Assembly (NCBI GenBank): GCA_964304625.1
Contig: OZ199838.1
Coordinates: 9,734,001-9,798,000, forward strand
Reading direction: 5' to 3'
DNA: 64,000 nucleotides
DNA from: Kudoa neothunni
Lineage: Eukaryota > Cnidaria
The notes below the pieces were generated by a model. The model was given only the letters and a program-made list of their open reading frames with translations, ran no database searches and was not told the origin of the DNA. Positions 29,437 to 39,700 of this stretch are shown here, piece by piece. The position numbers and the translations under genes were made by a program. Position 1 is the stretch's first letter. Each line of letters begins with the position of its first letter.

Positions 29437-30042
29437 TCAATAGATCCACTGTGTGAGGGCGGGATCCCACGCTATGATCTCATCCGGCTCGAACCATAAA
29501 GCAATTTCGCGCTTAGCACTTTCAACACTGTCGCTACCATGAACAACGTTCCTAATTAATTTAGGAATAAAACGTTAACCATTTTCTCTTAGACATGCAT
29601 TATCAAAAATACCTATCAAGCGTTAATGCATAATCACCGCGAATAGTACCAGGAAGAGAATTTTGCTAAAATCATTGTCAGCTCATTTACACAACCAAAC
29701 ATTAACTATTTACTGGATTAGTTTGACCCATTGTTTGTCTCACTTTGTGTACAGCATTGTTTCCTTTCCATACCATAGCAACAACAGGTCCCGATTTGAT
29801 AAATGTGGAGAGTGATGAGAAAAACGGTTTACCGATGTGTTCTTCGTAGTGTTTTTTTATTATATCATCAGTGGCCTAATTAATAAAATGAAAATATACA
29901 GTGAAATCAAATTATTAAAGGTTACCTTGGTCATCTTAAGTGCGACTAATTGTAGACCTTGTTTTTCAAACCGAGTGATAATCTCACCAATCAAATTTCT
30001 TTGAACGGCATCTGGTTTGATCATAACATATGTAAGTTCCAT
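29437..30042 (-). CDS. NME: Nucleoside diphosphate kinase (group I NME)
   Basis: Transfers the gamma phosphate from ATP to other nucleoside diphosphates through a phosphohistidine. Exons 29926-30042, 29714-29875, 29613-29665 and 29437-29551 give 447 nt, 148 residues, typical for group I. Introns are 50, 48 and 61 bp. Motifs: [19 protein letters not shown] at the start, [35 protein letters not shown], and the active-site [12 protein letters not shown] with its catalytic His, then EIALWF and a C-terminal QWIY. All nucleotide-binding residues I can recall appear present. It is divergent from THUMPD1 (168 bp between start codons) and convergent with NTF2. Confidence 0.97.
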
Positions 30043-30210
30043 TGCTGTTGTTGCAGCTGCTGTGATCAGTGGGTACGTATGGATAGGTCAAACCTGGAGG
30101 TATTCGGGCTTAACAATTCAAACTAGAAATCTGGTCACGTGGTTATATAGTATCGCATGGTACGCATGCGACAAGCGTGACATGTGACACACTGTCATAA
30201 CAATTCTACC
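30043..30210. promoter_or_regulatory. Bidirectional promoter region of NDPK and THUMPD1
   Basis: The 168 bp between two divergent start codons must hold both 5' regions unless non-coding exons exist. It contains CGCATGCG at 30163-30170, an NRF-1-like palindrome, next to a GCGTGACATGTGACAC stretch. Confidence 0.55.
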
Positions 30211-31231
30211 ATGCCGAAAATTCCATCCAAAAAAAAGTATTTTATCAACAAATATCGACCAGGTAGTTAATATATAGGTTGTTAAATTTGAGAACACTGC
30301 ATAGAACGAGAATCTAGTTCAAATATTAACATAAGACCTGGTCTGGTGGGCATCTTAGCTACAACTAATGGCAACACAGGATTGGCAGTTAAACAACTTT
30401 ATCAATGTTTAAATGAAGTAATTAAATTTTTTAACAATTAAAAATATGAAAGATCTTAGTTTTAGTCTTATTTTTTGACTTTTAGCCATTTTTTGAAATT
30501 GATGTATTGTGAAAATCCCTTTGTTTTAAGTCAATTAAAACATTTATGATAATAAAAAACTAATTTTTCAGTTTTTTTATAACTTATTCGGATGCTTTAA
30601 TGAATTTAAATAGCTCAGTGGCAGTGAACCGATGTCTGCTGTCGAGGAAAATCAGGAATCTACTGATGACGATAATGACATTGAAAAAATGATTGAGAAA
30701 GAAAAACAACAAATAAAACAATTCAAATATAAATCGTTGCCAACAAAACTTAAAAATACCTTATTTATAAGTAGCATTGATGAACGCAATCCATCGCCGA
30801 ATGAAATCACTAATACAATTTTTAACAACTTACAAAATGAAAATATCACTGATAAATTTAAACTGAGGTAAATTAAGGTTGAAATTATTTGAATTGACCA
30901 TTCAAAATTTAGTCACTGTTTGCGTGTGCTTCCAATTTCATTTACTACAAATGCAAACAATTCTTCCATTGAGGAAGCAATAAAAAATTTGGTTCTCTCC
31001 CATTTTTCTCTCGGAAATAAAACAGTATTTTTAAAAAATACAATCGTGCCACCCGACCTTAAATTATTGTAGTATGGCATTCTAGCTAAAGCGTCTTTCA
31101 ATGATAACTATGGAAGCACCAGTCTGAAACAACTTGTAGGCGGCATCGTCGACCCAGCCTACAAACTTGACTATAACAACGCTGATATACACATATGGAT
31201 TCAAGTGATAAAGGTATTTTTATTGTTTTAG
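30211..31231 (+). CDS. THUMPD1: THUMPD1/Tan1-like tRNA acetylation adaptor
   Basis: THUMPD1 (yeast Tan1) is the tRNA-binding adaptor for NAT10/Kre33-dependent acetylation of cytidine in tRNA. Model: 30211-30262, 30305-30417, 30614-30867, 30913-31024, 31073-31231; 690 nt, 229 residues. A basic N-terminus (MPKIPSKKKYFINKYRP) is followed by PGLVGILATTNGNTGLAVKQ, matching the family's PGLQGIL block, then an acidic linker (TDDDND), TLFISSID, CLRVLPISFT, KTYGILAKASFN, LKQLVGGIVDP and IHIWIQVIK, covering the THUMP domain. The intron at 31025-31072 is 48 bp and contains an in-frame TAG. The junction between exons 2 and 3 (intron 30418-30613) is tentative, since a further small exon could lie there. 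The protein ends soon after VIK, shorter than vertebrate forms. Confidence 0.85.
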
Positions 31232-32079
31232 TATATTTTTAAAATTAAATTCCAATTTTTGTATGATATAATATTTTTTATCCTAATTTAAAATAAGGGG
31301 GGGGGGGCGATTAAATTAAAGAATAGTGGTAAAAAATGGCCTAGTTTGCCTATTCTTCGTAGATTTAATAGAAACGGTTTAATTTTGTATTGCAAATAAA
31401 ATTTAAAACTTCACGTATATTTATATGTTTTTCATGATATTATGGAAACGTTTTACAACTCACTGAATAAAAATTCACTAAATGTTTTCAATGATATATC
31501 CTGTCATGTTTATTGCTCTTTTTTACATATAACACTTTTATTACTAAAGTTAGTGTTTTAAGTGATAAAACTTCTGATTGTTTTGTTTAAATAAATATTT
31601 TCGGTGAGTTTAATCCTAAATTACAACTTTGAATTTAATGGACAATCTTATGCTTTTCCTATTTTTACATTAACTTCAAATAATTTATAGTTGAGTAATG
31701 ATAGATTAAACACTTTAAAAAATAAAAAATATATTATAACATTCGAATAAGGTGAAACGTCGAGCATAATCTTTTAAATATCAATCTAATTTATGGGTAT
31801 TTTCTAGTTAACTCGTCACTTTTGCAGTTGAGTCGTCATTTTTTCGGTTAATCTCGATAGTTTTATGATTAGGCCTTTAATTGAACAATTGCCATCTTAT
31901 TTTCGATCCATTAATTTCTTCGTCGCGAGATGATTCTAGGAGCTATGCTAGCGTTTTTCCATGAAGGTTATAACAATACGGAGAGTTGGATTTTTCAAAA
32001 TATTCAAAAATACTCAACCTTGATGCATAATTTTCATTATGGTTTAATTAGCAATTTAAAAAAAAATTTCGCTCTAGTT
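31232..32079. other. Intergenic
   Basis: AT-rich, with no recognisable gene. It contains a run of 11 G (31297-31307), notable in this base composition. Confidence 0.6.
31297..31307. repeat. G11 homopolymer
   Basis: Eleven consecutive G on the plus strand, 66 bp after the THUMPD1 stop. Confidence 0.9.
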
Positions 32080-34376
32080 CAGTGGTTCTTAACCTGGGTT
32101 CGATGAAAAAATTCCAAATTTTAGATCAAATCTAGGATTAATATTCGTTATAATTTTAATATTTTAAATAAACCTTCTATTGGTTGTATATATAATCCTA
32201 ATTAGAAGCTCTATTAAAAAGATAATAGTGATCAATTAAAAAATTATTGATAATTTAATTACAATTATTATTTGAGCATTTGAAATTCTTTTCGATTTAT
32301 CTGATTAGTACAATCACGTGTAACAGGTTACAGAGTTTACTGCGCGGCAGTGTTATTTGCTTGCTGATTTTGTGAGGGTTACTGGAAATAAATATTGGCT
32401 CGTTGAATGTTTAACAAAAAAAGAAAGTGGTCAACTGATTTTGTACAGTTCGGATTTACCTATGTTACGTAATTTAATGGTATTCAACGACCTCTTTGCA
32501 TGATATGCAACTCGAAGTTGAGTAATTCTAGTTTGGTACCGGCGAAACTAAAGGATCATTTCACAAATGTCCATGGAGACTCTGCATATAAGAATATGAC
32601 TCTTTCCGAATTTGAAGCAAAGAGAGCAGGATATGATGAAAGAATTACGTTGCATAATTTTGGATTTGTTAATATTGATAAGCCCATCTTAACAGCAACA
32701 TATGATGTTTCATATCTCATTAGCAAACAAGGTAAACCTCACAATAATGGTGAAACGCTCGTTAAACCTGCCGCGCTGAAGATGGCAAATATTTTATTGG
32801 GAAGTATTGCAGAAAAAAAATTTGCGCAAATTCCTTTGTCAAATGATACCGTCAAGAAAAGAATTGACGATATGAATAAAGACATTCTGGATCAATTAAT
32901 TTCTGATCTAATTTCAAGTAAGGCAAAGTTTAGTATACAATTCGACGAAACTACTGGTATCTCAAACCTAAGTCAACTGGTTTCGTTTGTTAGATATTTG
33001 AAAAATGATGTGATAGTTGAATATTTTCTTTTTTGCAAACCTTTAACAACTACCAAGGCAATGAATGTTAAGAAAGTTGTCAATGAGTTTTTCAAAGACA
33101 ATGGACTTTCATGGAATATGGTTTCTTCTATTTTCATTGATGGTGCCCCAGCTATGCTGGGGCGTAACTTTAATTTTTGTGCTCCTGTGAAAGCAGATGC
33201 ACTTCATATTATTGTTTCGCGTTGCATTTTACATAGATATGCGTTAGCAACAAAGAACATGCCTCCAAGGCTGGCAGAAATGTTGAAAATCGTTATCGAT
33301 TGTGTAAATTTTGTGAGACGTAGTGCTTTGAATCTTCGAATCTTCAAATATTTGTGCAACGAAATGAATTCTGAATTTGAAATACTTTTATTTTATTCAA
33401 ATGTGAGGTGGCCGTTCCGAGGAAAAGTATTAAACTGCGTTTTTACCCTACGAAAGGAAATAGGTATATTTTTGCTGGAGTGTAACCATTGCCATGCTCA
33501 ATGTTTCAATCAATTTGGGATTTACTCTTCTTTTGACATACATTGCTGATATTTTTGATTCCATAAATTGTTTGAATCGGCAAATGCAAGGAAATGGAGT
33601 CAATATCATTGAAGCAGAGGAGTATCTTAGTGCATTCCAAATTAAATTATCATTATACAAATGAAGAATAATTGTCGATAATTATGCAAACTTTCCACTT
33701 TTGAAGATACTTGTAATATTAATGGCGGCGATAATAACGAATTGATCATTTCACCTTTTGAAATAAAGGAAATAATTTCTGCACATTTAGAAGAACTTTC
33801 TAACTCACTCGATGGCTATTTCCCTTCTAAAAATTCATTCCCCCACTGGGTGAAGCAGCCATTTCGCTTCGATAATTCAGCTGAGGATGCCAATAATAAA
33901 TACCTTGATGAGCTAATCGAACTTCATCACAACAAAATTCAAAAACAACTATTCGAAAAAGTTTCACTATCAATCTTTTGGATAAATCAAATTGAGAAAT
34001 ATCCTACAATTTCGATGAAAGCTTTGAAGTTTTTATTCCTTTCGTAACAACCTACCTTTGTGAACAATAGTTTTCAAGATTTGTCACCATAAAAAGTAAG
34101 TTAAAAAATAAGCTTTTCTGTGAAAGCGATATGCGAATTGCTCTCTCCAACATTTTGCTTAGTATTACGGAATTGATTGCAAAAAAAACAAGAGCAAAAA
34201 TCGCACTAATTAGCTTTATATTAATTTGATTTTTACATTTTGCAATTTTTATGATGTGCCAAGTATTGATTAGATTATAATTCATTTCATCTAAAATATT
34301 TTATGTTTGGAGGATCGACGAGGCGTGCTATGCGGTAGTTGTGGTTCGGCGACTCCCAAAAGGTTAAGAACCATTG
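32080..34376 (+). mobile_element. hAT element (ZBED5/SCAND3 type)
   Basis: Left terminus CAGTGGTTCTTAACCTGG at 32080 and right terminus GGTTAAGAACCATTG ending at 34376 form an inverted repeat of at least 15 bp with one mismatch. The interior carries a hAT transposase in the same orientation. The flanking octamers do not match, so the target duplication has decayed or one end is altered. Length is about 2.3 kb. Confidence 0.88.
32407..34229 (+). pseudogene. hAT transposase, disrupted (ZBED5/SCAND3-like)
   Basis: A frame from ATG 32407 (MFNKKRKWSTDFVQFGF) is broken by TAA at 32470-32472 and then runs open from 32473 to 33549. It contains a degenerate BED-type finger (PLCMICNSKL, LKDHFTNVHGD), KAKFSIQFDETTGIS with a catalytic Asp, FIDGAPAMLG, and a block ending at WPFRGK. 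A frameshift near 33484 is followed by IADIFDSINCLNRQMQG, then a stop at 33661-33663, and a change of frame to SPFEIKEIISAHLEEL, with a final TTYLCEQ / MRIALSNI segment matching the C-terminal dimerisation region. It is damaged but relatively recent. Confidence 0.9.
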
Positions 34377-34440
34377 TTGTTGGAGATCAAAATGTGTTAA
34401 AATAATATGTAAAATTACAGACTTGAACTATTAGTAATTT

Positions 34441-34526
34441 TGGAGAAATTCATTGTCGAGTCAATAGACAGTCCCGGCAAGGGATTATACGCCAGCGTGT
34501 CAACAGCCACTGTCATATACGAATCT
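34441..34526 (+). repeat. Third copy of the CAGTCCCG...GGGATTA / GCCACTGTCA motif
   Basis: ACAGTCCCGGCAAGGGATTA followed by GCCACTGTCA matches the right arm near 27090-27137 over about 75 bases with aligned spacing. Here GACAGT and ACTGTC can also pair around the inner CCC/GGG hairpin. It looks like a fragment of the same dispersed repeat family. Confidence 0.65.
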
Positions 34527-34844
34527 ACAAATAAAATTAAAAATTATCTAACTTCGATTCTCAAGTAGATAATGTTAGATTAAAATAATGTGAGAAATAT
34601 TAACATTATATAAATAACACATGGTGATGTAAATGCATCACAATTTTGTTGGAGGTCTTATTGACTTATTTACTGTGAAAAATCAAATACAAAAATATGT
34701 AACAAGCATGGCTGATCATTATTATATAGTGGATGACGTGTGGTTCGTAACTTTTCAGATGCGTTGAGATTTTTGTTTTCGATTGATGGTCAATTGTGGA
34801 ACAGAAGTAATAATTGAGTTAGAAATTCAAAAGAGAATTATAAA

Positions 34845-34874
34845 ATAATATAGTTTTTTCCAAAACTATATTAT
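34845..34874. repeat. Perfect 13-bp hairpin overlapping a start codon
   Basis: ATAATATAGTTTT, the loop TTCC, then AAAACTATATTAT: a perfect inverted repeat whose last two bases are the AT of the ATG at 34873. Confidence 0.85.
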
Positions 34875-35135
34875 GGCCTGGAGCGGGAAAAATATTGAAA
34901 ATGACGCCAACATTAGTGATTTTATAGGTGATGGTAAATGTAGCAAAGATGAAAAGTTTCACAAACTTGACGACAGAGAACAAAAAGTTATTCAATTCAA
35001 AACTGCCTCTCTCCTATGTCTGATATAAGACATTACTTGAAATATCATGGTTTAAATAGTTATAAACATCAAACAGATATTGAACGAGATGTGCACGATC
35101 TAATCGTTAAAAGAATTAAAAAAATATTACTATAA
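34873..35135 (+). CDS. Short hydrophilic ORF(s), unknown
   Basis: From ATG 34873 a 51-codon frame (MAWSGKNIENDANISDFIG to TASLLCLI) ends at 35028. An overlapping second frame (MSDIRHYLKYHGLNSYKH to IVKRIKKILL) continues to a TAA at 35133-35135. Together they read as one hydrophilic protein of about 85 residues joined across one frame change, perhaps an unseen short intron or an indel. I do not recognise it. It could be a gene fragment carried by a repeat. Confidence 0.3.
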
Positions 35136-35730
35136 CCGAGTAATTTCCCACAAATAATTTATCATTATAGCTGACTTAGAGCATTTGTTCTCCCAATTAT
35201 CACGCATGCGCAATGTTAGAAATTACGAACCGCCCCTCACCCACTGTATTAAACACTTTTCTATGAATAATGTAACCAACTACTCTACTCTCATTTATCC
35301 TCATCAAATCTAAGACTAACGAATATTTCACATTAATTAAATCTACCCATATATAATAACTGATTGAATTATTTTTTAGAATATGTGCTTCATTGGTGTG
35401 TTGGACAATTACAACGGATACAAGAAATACAATGTTAGTCAACTTAATGAACACAAAAGGTGACTTTTCGTCACGATGGATAGATATATTAAATAGTTTT
35501 GGTTTTTCTTTTTGTATAAATTAATAATAATAAATTTTTATTTCTGTTGTTTCACATCATTGTCATTACATTGTTCGGTGGCATCATTATGGTCATCATT
35601 TTTAACAGCAGATTCGGACTTGGTCAATGCTTGTTTGACAAGGTTTTTAAAATTAAGATTATCTTGTTCGTTTGACGGTCGATTCTCTAGATATTCAAAA
35701 TTATAGTGGGTTCCAAATATTCAACGTTTA
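35136..35730. other. Intergenic
   Basis: No gene recognised. A CGCATGCGCA palindrome at about 35204-35213 resembles the NRF-1-like cores near other genes here, but no gene start could be matched to it. Confidence 0.45.
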
Positions 35731-37368
35731 TTAGATTGGGTTATTACTACCCTTGTTTTCAGCGGTTGACGTTGCGCTAGAGGAAAACTTTCTGTTCGAA
35801 CTGCTGTAAACGTTATTGTAGAAAGATTGGCGAGGTTCATTGCTGAGTTGCATTCGTTCTAATTGTCTTAAATCGATTATTTCCTCGTTGTTTGGAGGGT
35901 AGCATTGTCCTGGATATGGCTGTGCGTATCGTTGTAGATGACATGTGCATACATCGCACAAATTAGCTTGTGCGAGAGGTGGTGGGTTGTTAGTTTTCGA
36001 GCATAAAATTTGATCTAACGTACCTTTTGGAACAACAATTTTTCCCTGACTTTGCTCGGAAGCCTGGGACGATTTACGGCTACCCATTGCCTTAGTGGAG
36101 GTAGCAGCGGGAGTCACGCAACCCTCTTGAACGATTGGGTTTGTTGTTGAAGTTCCACTCGGTATCGCATCACTGGAGGTTGAAGTAACATCCGACATTG
36201 CCATCATTTTTCGGCGTAAAACAGACGGAAGCATACTTAGCGCATTGTGAAAATTGTCAGTCTAAAAAATTCATATAAATAATCAACAAACAAACTCATC
36301 TAACTAATCAGAAAACAATAACTGACTAGCTTAATTTAATTTAACTTAGCATAGCTTATTAGGTGGAATAGAGCCGGTTGAATTTTAATAAAGTTATGAT
36401 TAATCAGACGAGATAAAACCATACCAGCGCTGATTGGTTTGGAGGCAGAATATTGTTACTATCCGAGGAACATTTGTGATGATGAATTGGGCAACCATCT
36501 AATTGATAAGTGCTTACCAAAAACTCCGCAGAAATCTGTGTACCTATGAGGTCGGGTTGAGGTTGCAATACAGGTTTTGGAACAAGACCTTTTTCTTTGA
36601 TTTTTCTTACGATTCTCGAAAATGGTGTATCATCCGAGCTAGTTGGAACAATCTGAGACAAAACGACAATAACAACTTCCTAACTACTAACCAATTTTTT
36701 ACCAACTCATGATGGCCTGGTGTTACTGTTTCACGGGATAAATTTTTAGGTTTGTTTTGTTGCATAGTCATTGGTTCCGATGATTTCGACGATATTATGG
36801 CTATAATTATTTGAATTACTTTCCTCGAGTGAATACATCAAAGTATCAACTTTCTAAATGCTCTCGATTGACTATGCGTTTAGGATTCACCACAGCATTC
36901 TATTCATAATTGAGAATATACCAATTAGGCACACGCGTTAAACAAATTTCATAGTTACTTCATGCGCCAAATAGGGAGGTTGAGTTTTGCGAGTTTTATA
37001 GCGTACCAAATCATCCAAGGAGATTTTCACATTGTTTTTGTGTATGCAGCAATGCTGAGAATGCTCTGGACTTCGTTCGGATTCACTCACATCAGACAGT
37101 TCGGCGATAATAATTTCGTCGGGTCTAAATATGTTGATGGATTAATTAATTAATAGACTTGGTGAAGAATGTCAATCACAACGATTGCTGCTCTCGTTGA
37201 GATAATTGCTGATTATCTATGTCTGTTTTTTTTCTGCGATCACTCACATTCCTTTTCTCACCAGCAGTAGCGGTACCGCCATTCTCAATCGAATGTTTTG
37301 ATTGAGCGGTAAACAGTTTATGATAATTACACTGACCAACACCACAACATGTTATTATTTTCTTTGGT
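35731..37368 (-). CDS. Multi-exon disordered protein, possibly 4E-T (EIF4ENIF1)-like
   Basis: Exons joined in phase: 37180-37368, 36959-37124, 36851-36899, 36703-36800, 36425-36652, 35731-36261; introns 55, 59, 50, 50 and 163 bp. The 5' end is missing; a candidate first exon with ATG at 37816 (MRRHNSFHRNKPLASQTN) could not be joined in frame. The protein is long, polar and apparently disordered. DDTPFSRIVRKIKEKG and LSMLPSVLRRKMM recall conserved short blocks of 4E-T, the eIF4E transporter (AFNKLVSTMKASG and FTPTSVIRKM types), but I did not find the N-terminal YxxxxLL eIF4E-binding motif. Four segments each carry a Cys/His cluster: CCGVGQCNYH, HCCIH, GCPIHHHKC and CDVCTCH. The exon chain is well supported; the function is not. 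Confidence 0.6.
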
Positions 37369-38230
37369 CTAAAAATCAATACACTCCCTACAGCGCATAA
37401 TCACTTGGTATTACATTTTCTTGATTAAATCATATGTGGCCATACATTGTTTAGGTTTCAACAATAATAATTCCTCCTACTCATATACATACCAATACAA
37501 TACAATTTTTGGAAGGTAAACAGTGATAATCTTTGTAAATATTATCGAATTACTGGGGTGTAGTGACACATTTGAGATCCTTCTATAAATGAACATTCAT
37601 ATGTAATTTGATTGTCCATTTGTCGCGACAACCTAAATCCGCGTCTGTAAAATTAAACACCGTATGTTATTAGCCAATTTATTGCGCATGCACCATCTTG
37701 TCTCGTTGTTATAGTTAACTGTTCATGCAATTATTACTCTCTGCCAGCGGATTTGCTCCTACGTTAGTTTGTGACGCTAATGGCTTATTTCTATGGAAAC
37801 TATTATGTCTTCTCATTGAAGCAGTGAACATACAATTAACTTAATTATCATCCTTGTGAAAATCTTGGCGCGATAATATCATAATTCAATTGTGCGGATT
37901 AACTAATTTAATAGTAGTTTGTTATGTGATCATTATGCCTTTAAAAAGGTGGTTGGATTTTTCAATTGGTCACATTATGACTAATAACAACATTACCGAG
38001 ACCCAAATTAAAGTCTTAATATTTCTATTCAACATGTAATTCCATACCTTAGTTATGGGCAATAGGCAAAATGCTAATATTAAATGAACAATTAATCTAA
38101 ATTACAATACTGGTTGTATAAAAGCAGACAGATGATAGACAATGAGTTCAATTTCTCAATTCTTCGATTGGTCAATTAATTGAGAACTGTGACAGCCAAT
38201 ATTGATTCGGTTCACACTGAATAATATAGG
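37369..38230. other. Upstream region of the 4E-T-like gene
   Basis: It probably holds 5' exons of the minus-strand gene (candidate ATG at 37816, and a WTIKLH-containing frame near 37570) and a TGCGCATGCA core at 37683-37692. I could not define exons with confidence. Confidence 0.4.
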
Positions 38231-39120
38231 CTACAGTTTGAATGGCTTATCATGACCAGGAATAATGATAGAAGCTTCTTTTGCTATCCAACTCCTACTC
38301 TTATGCTGCACAACTATATCATAACTTGATTTCGGCCATAACTCTTCATCATCAGCACACTCAAATAGATCACCTACGACCGCTATTCGACCTTTCCATC
38401 CCTCGTCTACCATAGTACCATTAAGTACCATAACTGTAATGTCCAACAATGAATGGCCCGGAGTTGACCAAATCTAAAAGAAATATTTAATGTAGAATAT
38501 GTTGAATTTAGAAGGCATAATTAAATGATGCCACCAATTTTATATTTTTTTGACTTTTTAAACAATTGGGAATTCCATTAATAAACGGGGAAAACGGGAT
38601 AAATTTGCGGTAAAATATTTTTAAAAATTTCAGCTATCAGTTTAGAGACGCGAAAAAAACTAATAGTTGTGTTAATGTTAATTAAGTAAGTTAATAAAAA
38701 TAGGGATTGGTGAACTTTGTGTCAATATGAAATTACCTCAATTTCTCCAGGGATAAGTTCATACTTATCCGAAGAGGATAAAATCGATCCCGAGTACAAA
38801 TCACCATTGTTTATTTCCCGCTCGACTATTTGCGTAGCTCTTGGAAACAGATTTAAATTTCCAATATGGTCAGAATGAGCATGGGTGCATATTACGTGGG
38901 AAATAGAACTTGGAGGTATTTTGTTCTGAGCCAATGCTTCCTCTAATTTGTTTTTGTCAAAACATCCCCCTGTATCTACTAATAAATTTTGTCCTTTTGT
39001 GGTTTTGATTAGCGATACTGTTCCTGAAGCATGATAGTTCCCTTCATTGTCATTGTAACTGTAGCCGTTCAACAATACAATCACCTCTGCCACAGTGCCC
39101 ATTTTTCTTGCGCATGGCAT
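38231..39120 (-). CDS. MBLAC1: Metallo-beta-lactamase domain protein MBLAC1
   Basis: MBLAC1 is a small metallo-beta-lactamase-fold hydrolase, reported as a nuclease acting on replication-dependent histone pre-mRNA. Exons: about 38737-39120 and 38231-38473; intron 263 bp. Motifs: VIVLLNGYSY at the start, LLVDTGG, then ICTHAHSDHIGNLNLFP, the H-x-H-x-D-H metal site followed by the family's IGNL-LFP. Exon 2 has STPGHSLLDITVMV with a metal-binding His, VVGDLFE with a metal Asp, and a final IIPGHDKPFKL with another His. All ligands of a binuclear zinc site appear present. The start is ambiguous: ATG 39120, 39102 or 39201. The 39102 choice leaves a CATGCGCA core as an upstream promoter site. Length 208 residues from 39120. 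Confidence 0.93.
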
Positions 39121-39209
39121 ACTTTTGTAGATGATATTTGATTGTTTGTCTCTTGGGTGGTTGATAGTTGATGGAATTTTTAATCCTTGACAATATGACA
39201 TAAAGACAT

Positions 39210-39700
39210 AGTGGTGTTAGTTCGAGATCGTATACCTTGAGGTTGCATGTTCGAGGCCTAGTCCGAGCGTTCTTGTACTCCTTATCCGAAATTAAGTAGG
39301 AAGTCTGCAGTAATCCCAAGGATCTACGATTGATTCATCGTGGTTTTGCTTTTAGCTGGGAGGGGAGCCTGTCGGAAGAGTAGAACTCGGGTGCTCATAA
39401 ACGCCTGGGTACAGGATAGGAATGAAATAAACCCAGTAGGGGTAGGGAATTTCCGTAGAGCCGACACCCACATTCAGACGACTTTCTCAGACTAATTCTG
39501 AGTTAGTCCAGGATATGGTTAGGTGGTGGTTGCTCCGAAACGAGGATGTTTAGTGGATTAAAATCCCACACTACCACATAAACGTAAGTCGCCTTATTAT
39601 GACACTGCGGTGCCTACAGCGTAAATGGAGAAGGCCTTACCACCCCGAACTTTACAACCTAACAAGTTGCGTCGGGGGTTTGACCTTGTAAACAAAAAAA
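39210..39700. repeat. SINE-like segment with a tRNA B-box-like motif
   Basis: This approximately 490-bp block is visibly less AT-rich than its surroundings and abuts the MBLAC1 5' end. It starts near GTGGTGTTAGTTCGAG and has TGTTCGAGGCC about 35 nt later, close to the Pol III B-box GGTTCGANNCC. It ends near an A-rich AAACAAAAAAAGG. That layout fits a tRNA-derived SINE, but with a single copy in the window it cannot be confirmed. Confidence 0.4.

Noticed and set aside
36503-36712. Plus-strand ORFs overlapping the 4E-T-like exons
   Set aside because: Shadow frames of the minus-strand gene.
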